Source of the DNA: Adiantum capillus-veneris
Taxonomy: Eukaryota; Streptophyta; Polypodiopsida; Polypodiales; Pteridaceae
Assembly: GCA_014529385.2 (NCBI GenBank)
Contig: CM043956.1
Location: forward strand, 62,276,620-62,340,619
Length of the DNA: 64,000 nt
Direction: 5' to 3'
The notes below the pieces were generated by a model that was not told the DNA's origin, did not search any database, and saw nothing but the letters and a program-made list of their open reading frames with translations. The position numbers and the translations under genes were made by a program. This document shows, piece by piece, positions 20,837-32,799 of the stretch (position 1 is its first letter; each line of letters opens with the position of its first letter).

Positions 20837-23800
20837 TTAAGAGATCTCTCTCTCATCCTCGCATAACTCAGCATAACTTCCTATATCTATATAGAGCTCT
20901 CCGTTTAAACACATATCCTCTGTTTCATTTTGTAGCTCCTCTGCATGCACCCCATATAGAGTAGTAGCATCTTGATGCTCGTCTGGCACCACCGCAACGG
21001 CTTCTGATTGAGCATCTTCTCTGATCTCCTCCATTGATGCCGTTGTGATTGGCACATGGTAGCCTTCATACATCCTTGCACTACGAGGGGCTACCTCTAT
21101 GACGTACCACCAGTTTGATGTAGACTTTGTAGGATGAAATATTACCTTCCAGAGCCACATAACTTACATGAGAGCTTTCAAGCACATAACTTGTAAAAGG
21201 GGGATGTTAACTATTTACATACTTACTTGTTCACAATGCTCTGGTAGTACGAAAGTGTCTCTTAGGTCAGTCCATTTCTTAGTAGAATCCACCTCAAGAA
21301 AACTAGACTCTCCTCTACGCACAGTAGCGTTGCGACCCTCCATGATTATCTTGAACCATTGCACGTCGAACAAGTCGACAAAAAATCCTCTGTAATCGAT
21401 CTTCAAAATCTCTTACAGTGTGCCGAAGTAAGTGAGTTCCGCCACCACAGGATCTACATCAGAGGAACGTCGTCGACTAAACTGTTCAAATTTTGCCATG
21501 ATTCCACAATCTTGAGTAAAACGCTTTTTGTTGATCCGTTCCACCCTAAAATGTCGACCTTTACACGATGCTGCTGTGTATGACTTATACTACAACGAAC
21601 AAAGATTATGAGTGGCCGTTCAAACGTTTAGAAATAAAGTCACTAGCATGTCGTACATTGCAAACTTACCTTGGTCGCGCAACCCCGAGAGTACTCCCAC
21701 TCTTCCTCAGTCACTTCGTCACCACATTGTTGTGCGCTTTTCAATTGGTTGTGCAACCATCTTAAGCTCATGAAGGTTGGTAGGCTCTCCAGACCCGTCG
21801 GATAGTGCATCGGTGGTCGTCTTCCCCGTCTCCACTCGATTCGTGCCCTTTGTCGCTCTTGCTTTGCATCCTCATATTGTGAAATCCACTTTTGCATCAC
21901 TGGATTGTGAAGCATGCAAAATCGGTTGATTTTAGCCTCTAGATCTTCCGTCATCTTCTTCTCAACACCGAGATTGCACATGACAATCCCAGATATGCGC
22001 TCATCATCTATGGTTCGCCATAGCGTGTCCCGGGCTTTATCAAATCCGTCTAGCCACTCTCCAATGTACACTAGGGACTCTGATACCAACCAACCTTCTG
22101 CCATGCTACCCTCCGGACGTGCCTTTTGACGCACATATCCCTTAAGCGTTTTCATGAAACGTTCTAAGAAGAACATCCATCTGGAATGAACTGTGCCATC
22201 TATTTCCACCTCATCAACTATGTGAACAAGAAGATGCACCTGAATGGTTAGCATGGTAGTAGGAAAATGTTTCTCAAACATGCACACAAGCTCCGCAACA
22301 TTTAGTTTGGCGAATGGTATGGAGTCTACGTTGATCTCCTTTTGTGAGATCCATTGCACCAGCTTTGCAAGTTTGTAGATTGTGTTACGGATGTCGAGAG
22401 ACAAACATCCCTCAATGGCAACCGGTAAAATAAACTGTAAAGTATGTGCAGCAATGATATCAAAGTCCACATTTTATGCAATGATATTAAAGTCCACTAT
22501 GAACGTACCTGACACATTTTATGCCAATCGTGTGACTTCAAACCGGTAAGCTTTCCGTCTTTAGTAAAACACGTTCGGAGCGAGTGCATTACGCCAGTGG
22601 GGGTCCGCAAAGATCGAATGGTCTCTTTTACTTTGCGTTCTTGGGCTCCTGTGAAAATCCATGGTGCTTTAGGGAGTTTTATCGATCCATCAGACGCTGT
22701 TTGCGGCCAATATTGCTCCATACGATCCACATTTCTAAGGTCAACTCTGGCTCCCAAAGTATCTTTCTTGCCAGTCAGATGGTCCCATAGTAGATTACCC
22801 ACATTCTTGAATATGTGCATTGGATCGAGCAAGTGATTGATCATGAGTCGGGGCCAGTATGGTAACTCGTACCATAGAGATAGTCTCTTCATCCCTGGAG
22901 GCAATCCGTCATCCCACATCTCCTTCTGCTCTAACCATGCTTGTGCAGACATCCTTGGTGGCTCTCTTCCCAAAAAGCCATCGCGTAACACATGATTCTC
23001 TGGAAGATACGCTTGATGACCTTCGTAGATTTGCTTCTTCAGTGAGTGCGCCCTACGTGCATTCAGTCTAGGTCCACATGTGACACATGCTCTGTATCCG
23101 CTTGTTTGAAGCCCTGCATGTATACACATGATAATAGATCAACTATGGGAAAAAACAAGATTTACAGTGTCTGAGTGAGGAGTGTCAATAGATCACCTGA
23201 GCATTCTGTTAGCCCGGGATAGTCATGCATGGTCCACATTAGAATGCCTCTGATCAAAGCATTCCGTCGTCCTGTGTGTCAGCTCATATCCACCACCTCT
23301 ATGCCAATCCACAATTGTTGTAGCTCTTCCAATAGTGGAGGAAGATACACATCCATATTCTCCACTTTATATCGCCCTGGCACAATCAAGCTTAGCCATA
23401 GGTGCCCCTTCTTCGTAGTCAACCACGGGGGAATGTTGTAGTTGACGATGACAACGGGCCATACACTGTAAGATGTTCATCTTTGACCAAATGGATTTAC
23501 GCCATCCATAGCCAGGCCTAAGCGCAAATTTCGAGCTTCCCTGGCAAAATCCGACCATGTTCCATCTATATGTTTCCAGGCTGCGCAATCTGCAGGAATT
23601 CGTAGCACACCATCCGAAGATTTAAATGCTTGATGCGAGGAAGCAGAGGAAAATGTCGCAAAACCTTTTGTGGAATTTTTGTCCCGTGGAGATCTACTCG
23701 ATATCTTTCGGAATCACATTTCGGACACTTCTCCATGTCTATGTATTCCCCTCTGAAAAGAATGCAGTCATTAGGACAAGCATGGATAGAATTGTAATCC

Positions 23801-24516
23801 ATCCCCAAGTTTCGCAAAATCTTTCTTGCTTCATCTCGGAAATCTGGCATCACATTGTCAGCTGGTAGTATGTGCTCTTTAAGCAATCTACACAACATAA
23901 AAATATGATACAGTCGTGTAAAAATCTATCAGATCATTATACATTTAGAGTTTTATTAAAGTAAACTAATTGTAATAGATCACCTGAAAAGCGTTGTGAC
24001 GCTAGTGTCACTCCATCCAAACTTTGCTTGCATGTTGAGAAGAACCATGAGTGCTTTCAATCTAGACATACGTGCTCCATTATAAAATGGCGTATCGGCT
24101 TCACTTTTCATATCATCATAGATAAGCCTTTCGGAATCCATAATCGTCTCGATCATTTCATCAATCTCGGGCTCAAACATTGCCTCGTTGGGAATGTGCT
24201 CTGCATGATCATCCCCCGAGCTGTCAGAGGCTACATCTTGTGGCCTCACATATGCTGCTTGACCAAAGCGCCTACGAACACGTCTATTGGGTTGCAAGAT
24301 TGCTGCTTGTTGGCCAGCGTCAGAGTCCGACGAGTTATAATTGGCAACAACTCGATCTATAATAGATGGATCGAACTCGCCAAATTCGCGAACGTGCTGC
24401 AAAGAAACACGTCTTGTCCGTCGCACAGCATGCTTGCATTGATTACAAGGACATAAGACCCTCGTTGAGAGATAGGTGTTTCGGTTGGACGGTCCCACAT
24501 CCTCGTCACTACTCAT
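20837..24516 (-). pseudogene. CACTA transposase gene (tnp2 / DUF4218 / DUF4216), six exons
   Basis: Exons inferred from motifs and splice signals: 24516-23984, 23887-23197, 23113-22509, 22434-21670, 21589-21227 and about 21137-20837. Exon 1 has the transposase-associated Cys motif 'LCPCNQCKHAVRRTRRVS'. Exon 2 opens tnp2 ('YNSIHACPNDCILFRGEY', 'EKCPKCDSERYR'). Exon 3 has 'LLDPMHIFKNVGNLLWDHL' and 'LTGLKSHDWHKMCQ'. Exon 4 is DUF4218 ('FILPVAIEGCLSLDIRNTI', 'RWMFFLERFMKTLKGYVR'). Exons 5-6 are DUF4216 ('DVQWFKIIMEGRNATVRRGE', 'FVLPEHCEQ'). Stops lie at 23478-23480, 23279-23281 and 21413-21415, with a frameshift near 23635; the last intron's acceptor is a weak GGAAG. Confidence 0.88.
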
Positions 24517-24582
24517 AATGAGGATAAAAATCTTATAACCTGGACAACAAATTTAATATTCTATTGGCATTCTTCGTCTTAT

Positions 24583-24608
24583 CTCTCTCTCTCTCTCTCT
24601 CTCTCTCT
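24583..24608 (+). repeat. (CT)n microsatellite
   Basis: About 13 CT units just upstream of the CACTA transposase start. Confidence 0.95.
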
Positions 24609-24974
24609 ACCTCACATTCTCTACTCATGTCCAATCCCCGCACACCTCGGTCTAGAGGTGCACGGAGATCAGAACCACCGGGTTATAATCTCGTCTTTAT
24701 TGGTCAATACCTATATTTGTGGGTACAAGAAATCTACAGACCCACGTCTACATGATACTGCATGTAGTGGACAAAACCCCTTTGCCTCTTCTCTAGCTGT
24801 AGCACTTCACAGCATCTTAACATCTTTTCACAGTAGATCTTTTCACTGTTCGTCTAACTCTAAACCCTAAACCGTAAGTAATTCTTGTGTGGACTCGATC
24901 TAACGTAAATAAGCGTAAATATAACTAAAAATAAACCTAAATCTAATTTAACGTAAGTCTAAATCTAACCTAAT

Positions 24975-25024
24975 CTTTAACGTCTTTTGGGATAGTTTCC
25001 TACGACGTTAAAACTCTCTTCTTC

Positions 25025-25078
<54 letters not shown>

Positions 25079-25775
25079 ACCTAAATAAACCTAAGTCTAA
25101 TCTAATATAACATAAATCTAAATCTAACATAAATTATGTTATATTAAAAACAAAGAACTAAACTAACAGGGATTATAAGAACCTTAAAACTGATTTAACA
25201 CATAATTTTTCACATAACTCGGCAAGAGTTGGCATTCTCATCACTAAAGATGTGAGAGTTAACTTCCGGCGGTGACGCTGCCTCATCTCCATCCACATCT
25301 GACGACAGCAATTGGCCTGCCCTTTAGACCGTTCTTGCTCTTGTTACTAACTTTGAAGTTGTTGTTGAATGACTAGAGGTTGTCTAGATGGTCATTGTGT
25401 CGGGGATGTAGTGACTCTTGCCGCCCTAAAGATCCACCTTCTTCCCTATCTTCTGAAGACATTTCACCAGTACTTTTGGATCGACGGAGCCCACCATGAG
25501 TGAAGGCATCAATACCCTATATTCCATTGAGGGCTTTCTTCACCCGCTTCATGCAGGCATCGCAGTCTATGGAGACCTAAATCTAATCTAATATAACGTA
25601 AATCTAAATCTAGCGTAAATAAACGTAAATCTAATTAAAAATAAACCTAAACCTAATCTAATTTAACTTAAATAAACCTAAATCTAATTTAACGTAAGTC
25701 TACATCTAACCAAATCTTTAACGTCTTTTAGGATAGTTTCCTACGACGTTATAACTCTCTTCTTCTTGTGTGTGT
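24975..25775. repeat. Direct repeat and 'CTAAATCTAA' simple repeats in CACTA
   Basis: The block 'CTTTAACGTCTTTT(G/A)GGATAG', 'TTTCCTACGACGTTA' and 'CTCTCTTCTTCTTGTGTGTG' occurs near 24975 and 25705, about 730 bp apart. Around both are irregular runs of 'AACCTAAATCTAATTTAACG' type. A (GT) microsatellite fills 25026-25074. The region lies between the transposase gene and the right end of the CACTA element. Confidence 0.8.
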
Positions 25776-25995
25776 GCGCGTGTGTGGATGTGTGTGCCAA
25801 TAAAAAGAGATAAATAGTATAACCTTTCTATCACCCATGCCAAGTATGATAGATTGGTTATGCCATTTCCCTCTTGAATAATAGGTCTTGAGTTCAACTC
25901 CTCGTCGGCTAGATCTTTAGGTCTTTTAATTTTAATTAGTTTCCTACGACGTTAAATTAGTTTCTCTCTCTTTAATTAGTTTTTTTGGATCGTAT

Positions 25996-26180
25996 GCATG
26001 TTTTCTCTCTCTTTTTCTCTCTCAATGTGTGCGTTTTTTGTTTATGCATGTTCTCTCTCTCTTTTCCTCTCTCAATGCGTGCGTTTTTTGTTTATGCATG
26101 CTCTCTCTCTCTTTTCCTCTCTCAATGTGTGTGTGCATTCTTTGTTTATGTATGTGTGTGTGCGTTTTTGTTTATGTTTG
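25996..26180 (+). repeat. 50-bp tandem repeat, 3-4 units
   Basis: GCATG(T/C)T(T/C)TCTCTCTCT units start at 25996, 26046 and 26096 (exact 50-bp period), with a partial fourth. (CT), (GT), (GA) and (GT) microsatellites follow at about 26185-26440. Open frames over this block are repeat artefacts. Confidence 0.9.
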
Positions 26181-26185
26181 TACTC

Positions 26186-26232
<47 letters not shown>

Positions 26233-26361
26233 AACACTATGTGTGTGTGTGTGTATGTGTGTGTGAGAGAGAGAGAGAGAGGGAGAGAGAAAGAGGGGAA
26301 GGGAACATGAGAGTGAGGAGAGGGAAGGAGCATACGTGGATCTCCTTCCTCTCCTCGTGTG

Positions 26362-26405
<44 letters not shown>

Positions 26406-26466
26406 GAGAAGAAAAAGAGAGAGAGAGAGAGAGAGAAGGAGAGCGTTACCTGCTCCTTGCTAGAGG

Positions 26467-26507
26467 GCGCCGAAAAACTCAGATCTGAGATCTGAGTTTT
26501 TGGGCGC
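26467..26507. repeat. Near-perfect palindrome, 20-bp arms
   Basis: GCGCCGAAAAACTCAGATCT, a single G, then AGATCTGAGTTTTTGGGCGC: 19 of 20 positions pair. It lies 20 bases before the right subterminal repeats of the CACTA element. Confidence 0.95.
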
Positions 26508-26527
26508 ACTCTGTTATTTTTTTAGCC

Positions 26528-26632
26528 CAGTCGACGTCGCTATGAGCGTCGCAAATTTACAAAAAAAATTGCGACGCTCATAGCGATGCCGGGAATATTT
26601 TTTTTGAGCGTCGCTGTGTGAGCGTCGCTAAT
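26528..26632. repeat. CACTA right subterminal repeats (GCGTCGC motif)
   Basis: GTCGCTATGAGCGTCGC, GCGACGCTCATAGCGAT and two more GAGCGTCGCT copies lie within 105 bases of the right end, the counterpart of the left cluster at 18700-18906. Confidence 0.85.
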
Positions 26633-28506
26633 ATGAATAGCCTCTTGTAGTGATACACTTGAGGTAAGTAGGAAGATGCAGAAGTGTTGCATGGAGAATC
26701 CTACTCCTCATTCATTAGGTGAATGCCTTTTTGAAGATTATAACCAATGTGCACAAAAGTTCAAGTACAGGATACCACGATTGGATGTATATAGGGTGCC
26801 AGTTGATTCAATCGTAAACAAGGGAGTGAAGTAAAAGAGGAAAAAAATTGTTTCCTTGACTTTAGCTTTCTCAAAGCCCTTGAAGAAGGATCATGAGAGA
26901 TAGTCATGGTTTCCAAATTAGTTAACCGATTCTTCAACAATAGAATGCAACTCTAGGAGAGGGCACATAAACAAGGACAATTGTTGTGTCTAGCCATCCA
27001 AAGGTATAGCAATCACCATATCAGAGAATAAGAAGATGGTAGCATAAAGACACAAGGAGAAGAAGAAGGTAAAGGCCATCAACAACAAAAATCTGCAACG
27101 TGGATAACAAACAAATTTACAACTCATGGTATACCTCATTGAGATGAATTAGAGCCTGATGGAAGTGGACAAGGAAAAAGACAGTCTAAAGGAGAAAATC
27201 CCCCTCTTTGCACCTCCTCCCTTCCTCCTCACAAACCACCTGCCTCACATTGTGACATTACCATTTGCCTAATTTCCAATGAGAGATCATGGCTTCCCTA
27301 AACACCAACTTTCCCTCTTTTCATAATGTTAAATGTAGTCTAGGGGTCTCTCATAAGATCAATAAAAAGGAGGGTCTTCTGAGTATACTACTGCTTTATT
27401 TCAAGTCATCTATACATATCTTGGTGACACCCATGCTCACAAATGACCATTGCTATGTTGATTGATGCAAATGGCACTCAGTTGTTTTAAAGACGACTCC
27501 TCACTTGATGTAGAATCACCTTCTTATTAGTATCAAAGTCAATACAATTCCCTCTCTATGTCAGTCCTCTTGATGTGGTCGATGCATGCACAACCAAAGA
27601 GCTATCTTTTCCATCTAGAAGAAGAAGTATGAGGTAATCCTTTATGAATATTGGCTATCAAGATAGTGAAAGAGGACTAGGTCTCAAGAAAAAGGAAAGG
27701 ATGGTACCAAAAGTTTATTACTATCCATTGAAGCTAGGATAAGGATTAAGGCTATAGAACTTGATGGTCACTATCTCACAAAAGGTCCCTCGAAAAGGAT
27801 TGGTGGCCCATATCATTGTGGTCAGATGGTTTGAAAAACATAAGCTATTCCTGGTCCACTATAGGTTTTGTGCAAACTTTGGAGTTATTGCAAACATGTT
27901 TAACAATGATGCATGCCGTGAAGAGTGACAAGAATAACTTTCATGCTTAAAATTTATTAATGACCATTTTAATTATGGTAAAAGGTTATTTGCAGTACAT
28001 ACACTTGAGGCGAGTAGAAAGATGCACGAGTGTTGTGTGAGGAGAATCCTACTCCTAATTAGGTGAAGGCCTTTTTCAAGATTATAACTAAGGTGCAGAA
28101 AAGTTCAAGTACAAGATACCAGTGACCACGATTGGATATATATATATAGGATGCCAATTGATTCAATCATAAACAAGGTAGCGAAGTTAAAGAGGCATAA
28201 AAAATGTATTGGTTAATAAATGCTTCAATAATAGAATGCAACTCTAGGAGAGGACACACAAACAAGGAGGGTAGGGTTGTTGCATATGGCCATCCAAAGA
28301 TATAGCAATGGCCATATTAGAGAATAAGAAGATGGCAACAAAAAGACACAAGGAGAAGAAGAATGTAAAGGCCATCATCAAAAAAATGTACAAACGGATA
28401 ACAAACAAAATAGATTTGATGAGAAGCACAAGCGACTCATGATGTGCCTCGCAGAGATGGATTAGAGTTTGATGGATTGGCCGAGGAAAAAGAAAGTCTA
28501 AAGGAG

Positions 28507-29319
28507 CAACATGATGTTATCCTAAGACAAAGCTCAACACTATGTATTAAAAGTGTCTATCCACTACATAAGTTTGGACGACAAGTCTAGATTAAAGGTT
28601 GAATTGGAAAAACTACTTTGCAAAAGTGATTGTTGAAGTGTGCACCAATGAATGTTTCCTATATAAGTTGTGTAATGTGGCACATTATAATGATCATCTT
28701 AGTTTTTACAAATTCCAATTTGAAGTTGAAATGCTAGGTTATGATCCAAGATAATTACACTTTAATTAGAAACGGCTCTAGAAGCCTTGGGTGTTCAAGC
28801 ATTTCCAAATAAGACCCTAATTTTAATGGTAACTTGTAAATGTGAACGTCACTTTTTGAGCCAATAGTAAGAGAGAGCTTTGGCAATGGAGTTCTTCTTG
28901 TTAGTATCTATTGAATGCCACCTCTCAGCATTATATTTCATATTAATGTATGGTGTACATTTGTAAGGCTCTCATTATGAGGAGATTCCATAATTTATGC
29001 ACTACCATAAATTATACTCTTGTTGGACTCTTGCTTAAATGCCAAAGTTGTTATTGTTCAAATCATTGGTGATACTATGATAATTTTAAATGCAATCATG
29101 GATCCTTGGAATATTCCCTTTGAGAGATGGTTAATATTTGTACTCTACCTAGGTAGTGAATGGTTGGACAATGGTAGGTGATCAATCGGTTGATGGATGG
29201 GGTGCCCACATCCATGCTCACTCAATGCTACTTGAGCGGTCAATGATGTATGCACTTACCTACCATCCTTGCACAACACTATTGATAGAGGACATTGCTT
29301 TGAGCCAAGGTATTGTAAA
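28507..29319. other. Unassigned DNA flanking the copia insertion
   Basis: AT-rich, with no frame or paired ends recognised. It forms the left flank of copia-1. Confidence 0.5.
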
Positions 29320-29324
29320 TCATG

Positions 29325-29500
29325 TGTAGGAGCTGTTGTGCGGTGAGTGCAAGAGAGGGAAGGAGAGGCCGGAGAAGTACACAGTAGTGTTTGGGTGGAG
29401 CATTTGAGACTAAAGGTCTCACTCTCCTTATTGGCATTATATCCAAAAAGAATAGTCATGGGCGGGCACTCGATCACAACCTAACCACGGGGGCCAACGT
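29325..29500 (-). repeat. 3' LTR of copia-1
   Basis: It starts TGTAGGAGC (+ strand) like the other LTR and shares 'TTTGGGTGGAGCAT', 'GAGACTAAAGGTCTCACTCT' and 'ATGGGCGGGC'. The inner boundary is approximate because the copies diverge there and no clear polypurine tract is visible. Confidence 0.85.
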
Positions 29501-29685
29501 GGCCCAAGTGACTAAAGAATGTAAGGGCTATTATGTATAACTATACAAAACATGAAGCATGATCACAGATTCACCCTTTGCTCAACATCTCTATGAAATG
29601 TGTGAACCGCTTTGAGGTTAAGCTCTTTGTTAGAGCATCCGCTGGGTTTTCATCCATGTGAACTTTGACTAACTCAATGCATTTG

Positions 29686-31000
29686 CTATCCAAAATATCT
29701 CGTACACGTGACCTCTATGTGTTTCAAACTGGAGTGAAACACGGGGTTCTTTGCTAACGCAATTACACTCTGAATGTCACAATGTAGCATTGGAGTCTGG
29801 TATACCATGCCAAGGTCTCCCACTAGACAAGATAACCACACAACTTCCTTACTGGAACTAAAAACTACACAATACTCCGTCTGAGTGGTGGAAGACGACC
29901 TGCAATTTTGGATAGATGATCTCCAAGAAATTGCTACTCCAACGAACAAGAAAACATAACCAAATGTGGATCGCGTAGTGTCCACACAACCCAAATAATC
30001 CGAATTAGTGTATGCAACTATGCATGCATCACTATTCCCAAAGCGTAAGCACTTGCTAGCTAAGCCCTTGATGTATCTCAGGATATACTTCGCTGCTTCC
30101 CAATGTTTCCTTCCTGGATTTTTCATAAACTTATGACCACTCCCACTGCATATGCAATGTCTAGCCGTGTACTAACCGTGATGAACATAAGACTGCCAAT
30201 TGCCGAGGAGTACGACACCCTTGCCATCTCTACCTTTTCAGCATCTGATTTGGGACAATCATGCATGCTAAATTTTTTGTATGCAACCATTGGGGTAATC
30301 AATGCTTTCCCCCCTTGCATATTAAAAGGTTTCAAGATCTTCCTACAAAAGTTCAAGTATGCCATGTTTGTGATCTCTCTTGATACACATACCAAGAAAG
30401 TGATGTGCATCACTCAAATATTTCATAGAAAACTTAAGGCATCCTTGAGAAGTGCAATCTCATCTTTTGACTTCTTGGCGATGAGCATATCATCCACATA
30501 CAAAATCAAAATGATGAGGGAACCATTGTTCAACCTCTTTGTGTACAAGCAATGATCCTCTTGGCTTCTTACGTAACCCTGGGACTGAATGTACTTATCA
30601 AACTTGATGTACCTTTTCCTTGAGCCTTGATTTAACCCATACCTTGAGTCTACAGACCAATTTTTACGTGTTGGTTTCTCAAGCTTTATCGCAAAACCTT
30701 CTGGCTATTACATGTAGACATCCTCTTCAAGATCCCCATGAAGAAACGATATCTTCACATCCATTTGGACCAATTTCATGTCCTCGATGGATACTAGACG
30801 AAGCACAAGATGCTATGTAGTCATCTTGACACCTGGAGAAAAGATTTCATCAAAATGCACGTCTTTCATTTTCTTGAACCCTTTTTCAATCAATCTTTCC
30901 TTATACTTAGACTTGGGATCATCTATTGTATACTTCTTCTTGTACACCCAAGTTTCAATTCTATCAATTTCCAAGTTTCATTTGCTACGATCAAGTTATG
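29686..31000 (-). pseudogene. copia-1 reverse transcriptase and RNase H
   Basis: The RT catalytic motif YVDD is encoded at 30489-30500 ('ILYVDDMLIAKKSKDEI'). RNase H follows: 'HWEAAKYILRYIKGLASKCL', 'VAYTNSDYLGCVDTTRSTFG' (an Asn replaces the first catalytic Asp of YTDSD) and 'QTEYCVVFSSSKEVVWL' (Glu retained), ending 'LKHIEV'. Several stops and frame changes separate the pieces; upstream RT (30600-31000) is only patchily readable. Confidence 0.88.
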
Positions 31001-31438
31001 CTTAGATTGCATAGCCTCTTCGCACTTCACGTTGTCGTCCATTTGAATGGCCACTTTGTAGCAAGTGGGTTCACCGGAGTCAGTGACTAGCAAGTAGTCC
31101 AATCGTGGTTCAAAACGCTCAGGTGCACAAGATGTATGAGTAGATCTCTGAAGTTCTTGATTACTGGACTTTTCTCTCTCTGGAGAAACATGTATGTGTG
31201 TGAACTAGTAGAAGGTGCATCACTAGCACGTCCAGCATTGTGTGTAACTGATGGTGGTGAAAAAAAATTCTCAAACCGTACTCTGCGATACTTAATGTCT
31301 TTCTATGCATCTTAGACTCATTGAATATCACCTATGAGATTTGTATAACCTTCTTAGAGTTTGGCCCCCAGAGATGATATCCCATCTCCCCGTCCAACCA
31401 CACCATATCCAATGAGGATGCACTTGTGTGATTTGGGG

Positions 31439-31700
31439 TCCAACTTTTTTCTAAGCTCTTTTGGCACATGTAAGAATGCCTCACACCCAAATACACATTA
31501 TCTATCATAATTGGGCTCTTTGTTCGTCCACATCTCCTAGGGAACCTTGTACTTTAGTGGTGTACTAGGTCCAACTTTTTTCTAAGCTCTTTTGGCACAT
31601 GTGAGAATGCCTTGTACCCAAATATATGTAATCTTTCATAATTGGACTCTTTGCCCGTCCACATCTCCTACAGAACCTTGTACTTTAGTGGTGTACTAGG
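31439..31700 (-). repeat. 131-bp tandem duplication in copia-1 integrase
   Basis: GTCCAACTTTTTTCTAAGCT starts near 31439 and again near 31570; the two units differ at few positions. They encode the integrase C-terminal region on the - strand ('STPLKYKVP', 'FSHVPKELRKKLDP'). As 131 is not a multiple of three, the copy shifts the frame. Confidence 0.9.
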
Positions 31701-31807
31701 TGACCGATCGATCAAATAAACAGATGTCGTAACAGCTTCTCCCCAAAATTCTTGAGGTAAGTTGGCCATAGACAATATAGAAGTGACATGTTCCTGAATG
31801 GTTCTAT

Positions 31808-32780
31808 TCATCCTCTCAGCCACACTATTTTGGGTGGGTGTGTAAGGCGTAGTAAAATGTAAAAGTCCTTGAACTCAGAGGAGATGTAATATTCTTCATT
31901 GTCACTGCACAAAGCTTTAAGATCTCTACCCGATTGGTTCTCTACCAATGCTAAGAACTTTTGAAAGATATTAAAGATGTCACTCTTTTGCTTCAAGAGA
32001 TAAACCCACACCTTTCTAATAGAGTCATCTATGAATGTCAGGAAATATAACGCTCCCCCTACAGACTTGATTGGCATAGGTCCGTACAAGTCGCTATGAA
32101 CGAGATCTAGAGGCCTCCCTAACTCCTTGTCCAAAGGCGCTGATGTCAGCCTAGTCTGTTTGCCATAGATACAATGCTCACATAAGGAGAAGTTAGAGTA
32201 ATCTAACACAGGGATATAACCAAAACACTGTAAGACTTTCATTCCCTTTTGACTCATATGTCTCCTAGCCCAGCTATGTCACAACTCTGTAAACAGCAGT
32301 TCGGCTACACAAAAAGAATTCTCTTTTACAGAAGAGACATTATAAAGTGAGTATAATGAGCCAGACTTCTGGCCTTTAAGCATGACCAAATTTCCCTTCT
32401 TGATAATCCAAGAACCATGAGCAAATATGGTAGTGTAACCCAAATCATCGATTTGTCCAATTGACATCAAACTCTTTGTCAATTTGGGTACATGTCTGAC
32501 ATTATGCAGCATAAACTCAGTGCCATTACACATAGAAAACTTGATGCTACCCACACCGCATATATCAGCTCATAAGAGTTGCCTAGCTTCAATGTTCCAT
32601 GCGTGGCAGTGTATGTAGAAAACCACTCCTTGTGACGAGTCGCGTGAAATCTAGCACTTGAGTCCACAATCCAATTATGTGCATAACACTCTTCAAGAGC
32701 TAATAATGCATTAAGACTCAAATCCAATGTGAAAATTTTATGCCATCAAGCTTTTTGATGCCAAGTATTCTTCTCTTTTG
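31808..32780 (-). pseudogene. copia-1 protease and integrase
   Basis: Protease: 'AHNWIVDSSARFHATRHKEW' (copia DSGA active site altered to DSSA). Then the GAG-pre-integrase finger ending 'LCEHCIYGKQTRLTSAP' and the integrase core with Asp in 'DLVHSDLYGPMPIKSVGG' and Asp in 'LKALCSDNEEYYISSEF'. A short Met-led stretch at about 32780 ('MAASSASKREEYLASK') may be all that remains at the gag-protease junction; the gag core and zinc knuckle are absent. Confidence 0.88.
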
Positions 32781-32799
32781 GAAGCACTACTTGCAGCCA

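Larger units (their letters stand above)
18682..26652 (-). mobile_element. CACTA (En/Spm) transposon, complete, 7,971 bp
   Basis: Ends read CACTACAAGAGGTTGTG (left) and, reversed, CACTACAAGAGGCTATT (right), flanked by the 3-bp target duplication ATA (18679-18681 and 26653-26655). Copy 2 of the surrounding tandem repeat shows the empty site, GTACATACACTTGAGG near 27998. Inside, on the - strand, are a tnp2-type transposase gene (24516-20837) and a second gene (20564-19283), with repeated GCGACG motifs near both ends. Coding damage means it probably cannot move on its own. Confidence 0.96.
17883..28506. repeat. Head-to-tail tandem duplication, unit about 1.3 kb
   Basis: Copy 1 is 17883-18681 plus 26653-27195 (split by the CACTA element). 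Copy 2 is 27196-28506, uninterrupted. Both begin AAATCCCCCTCTTTGCAC and end AGTCTAAAGGAG. By eye they match at somewhat under nine bases in ten, with small indels. No coding region was recognised in either. Confidence 0.9.

Noticed and set aside
25985-26510. Several overlapping open frames on both strands
   Set aside because: They translate CT/GT/GA microsatellites into Leu-Ser, Cys-Val or His-Thr runs; simple repeats stay open in many frames.
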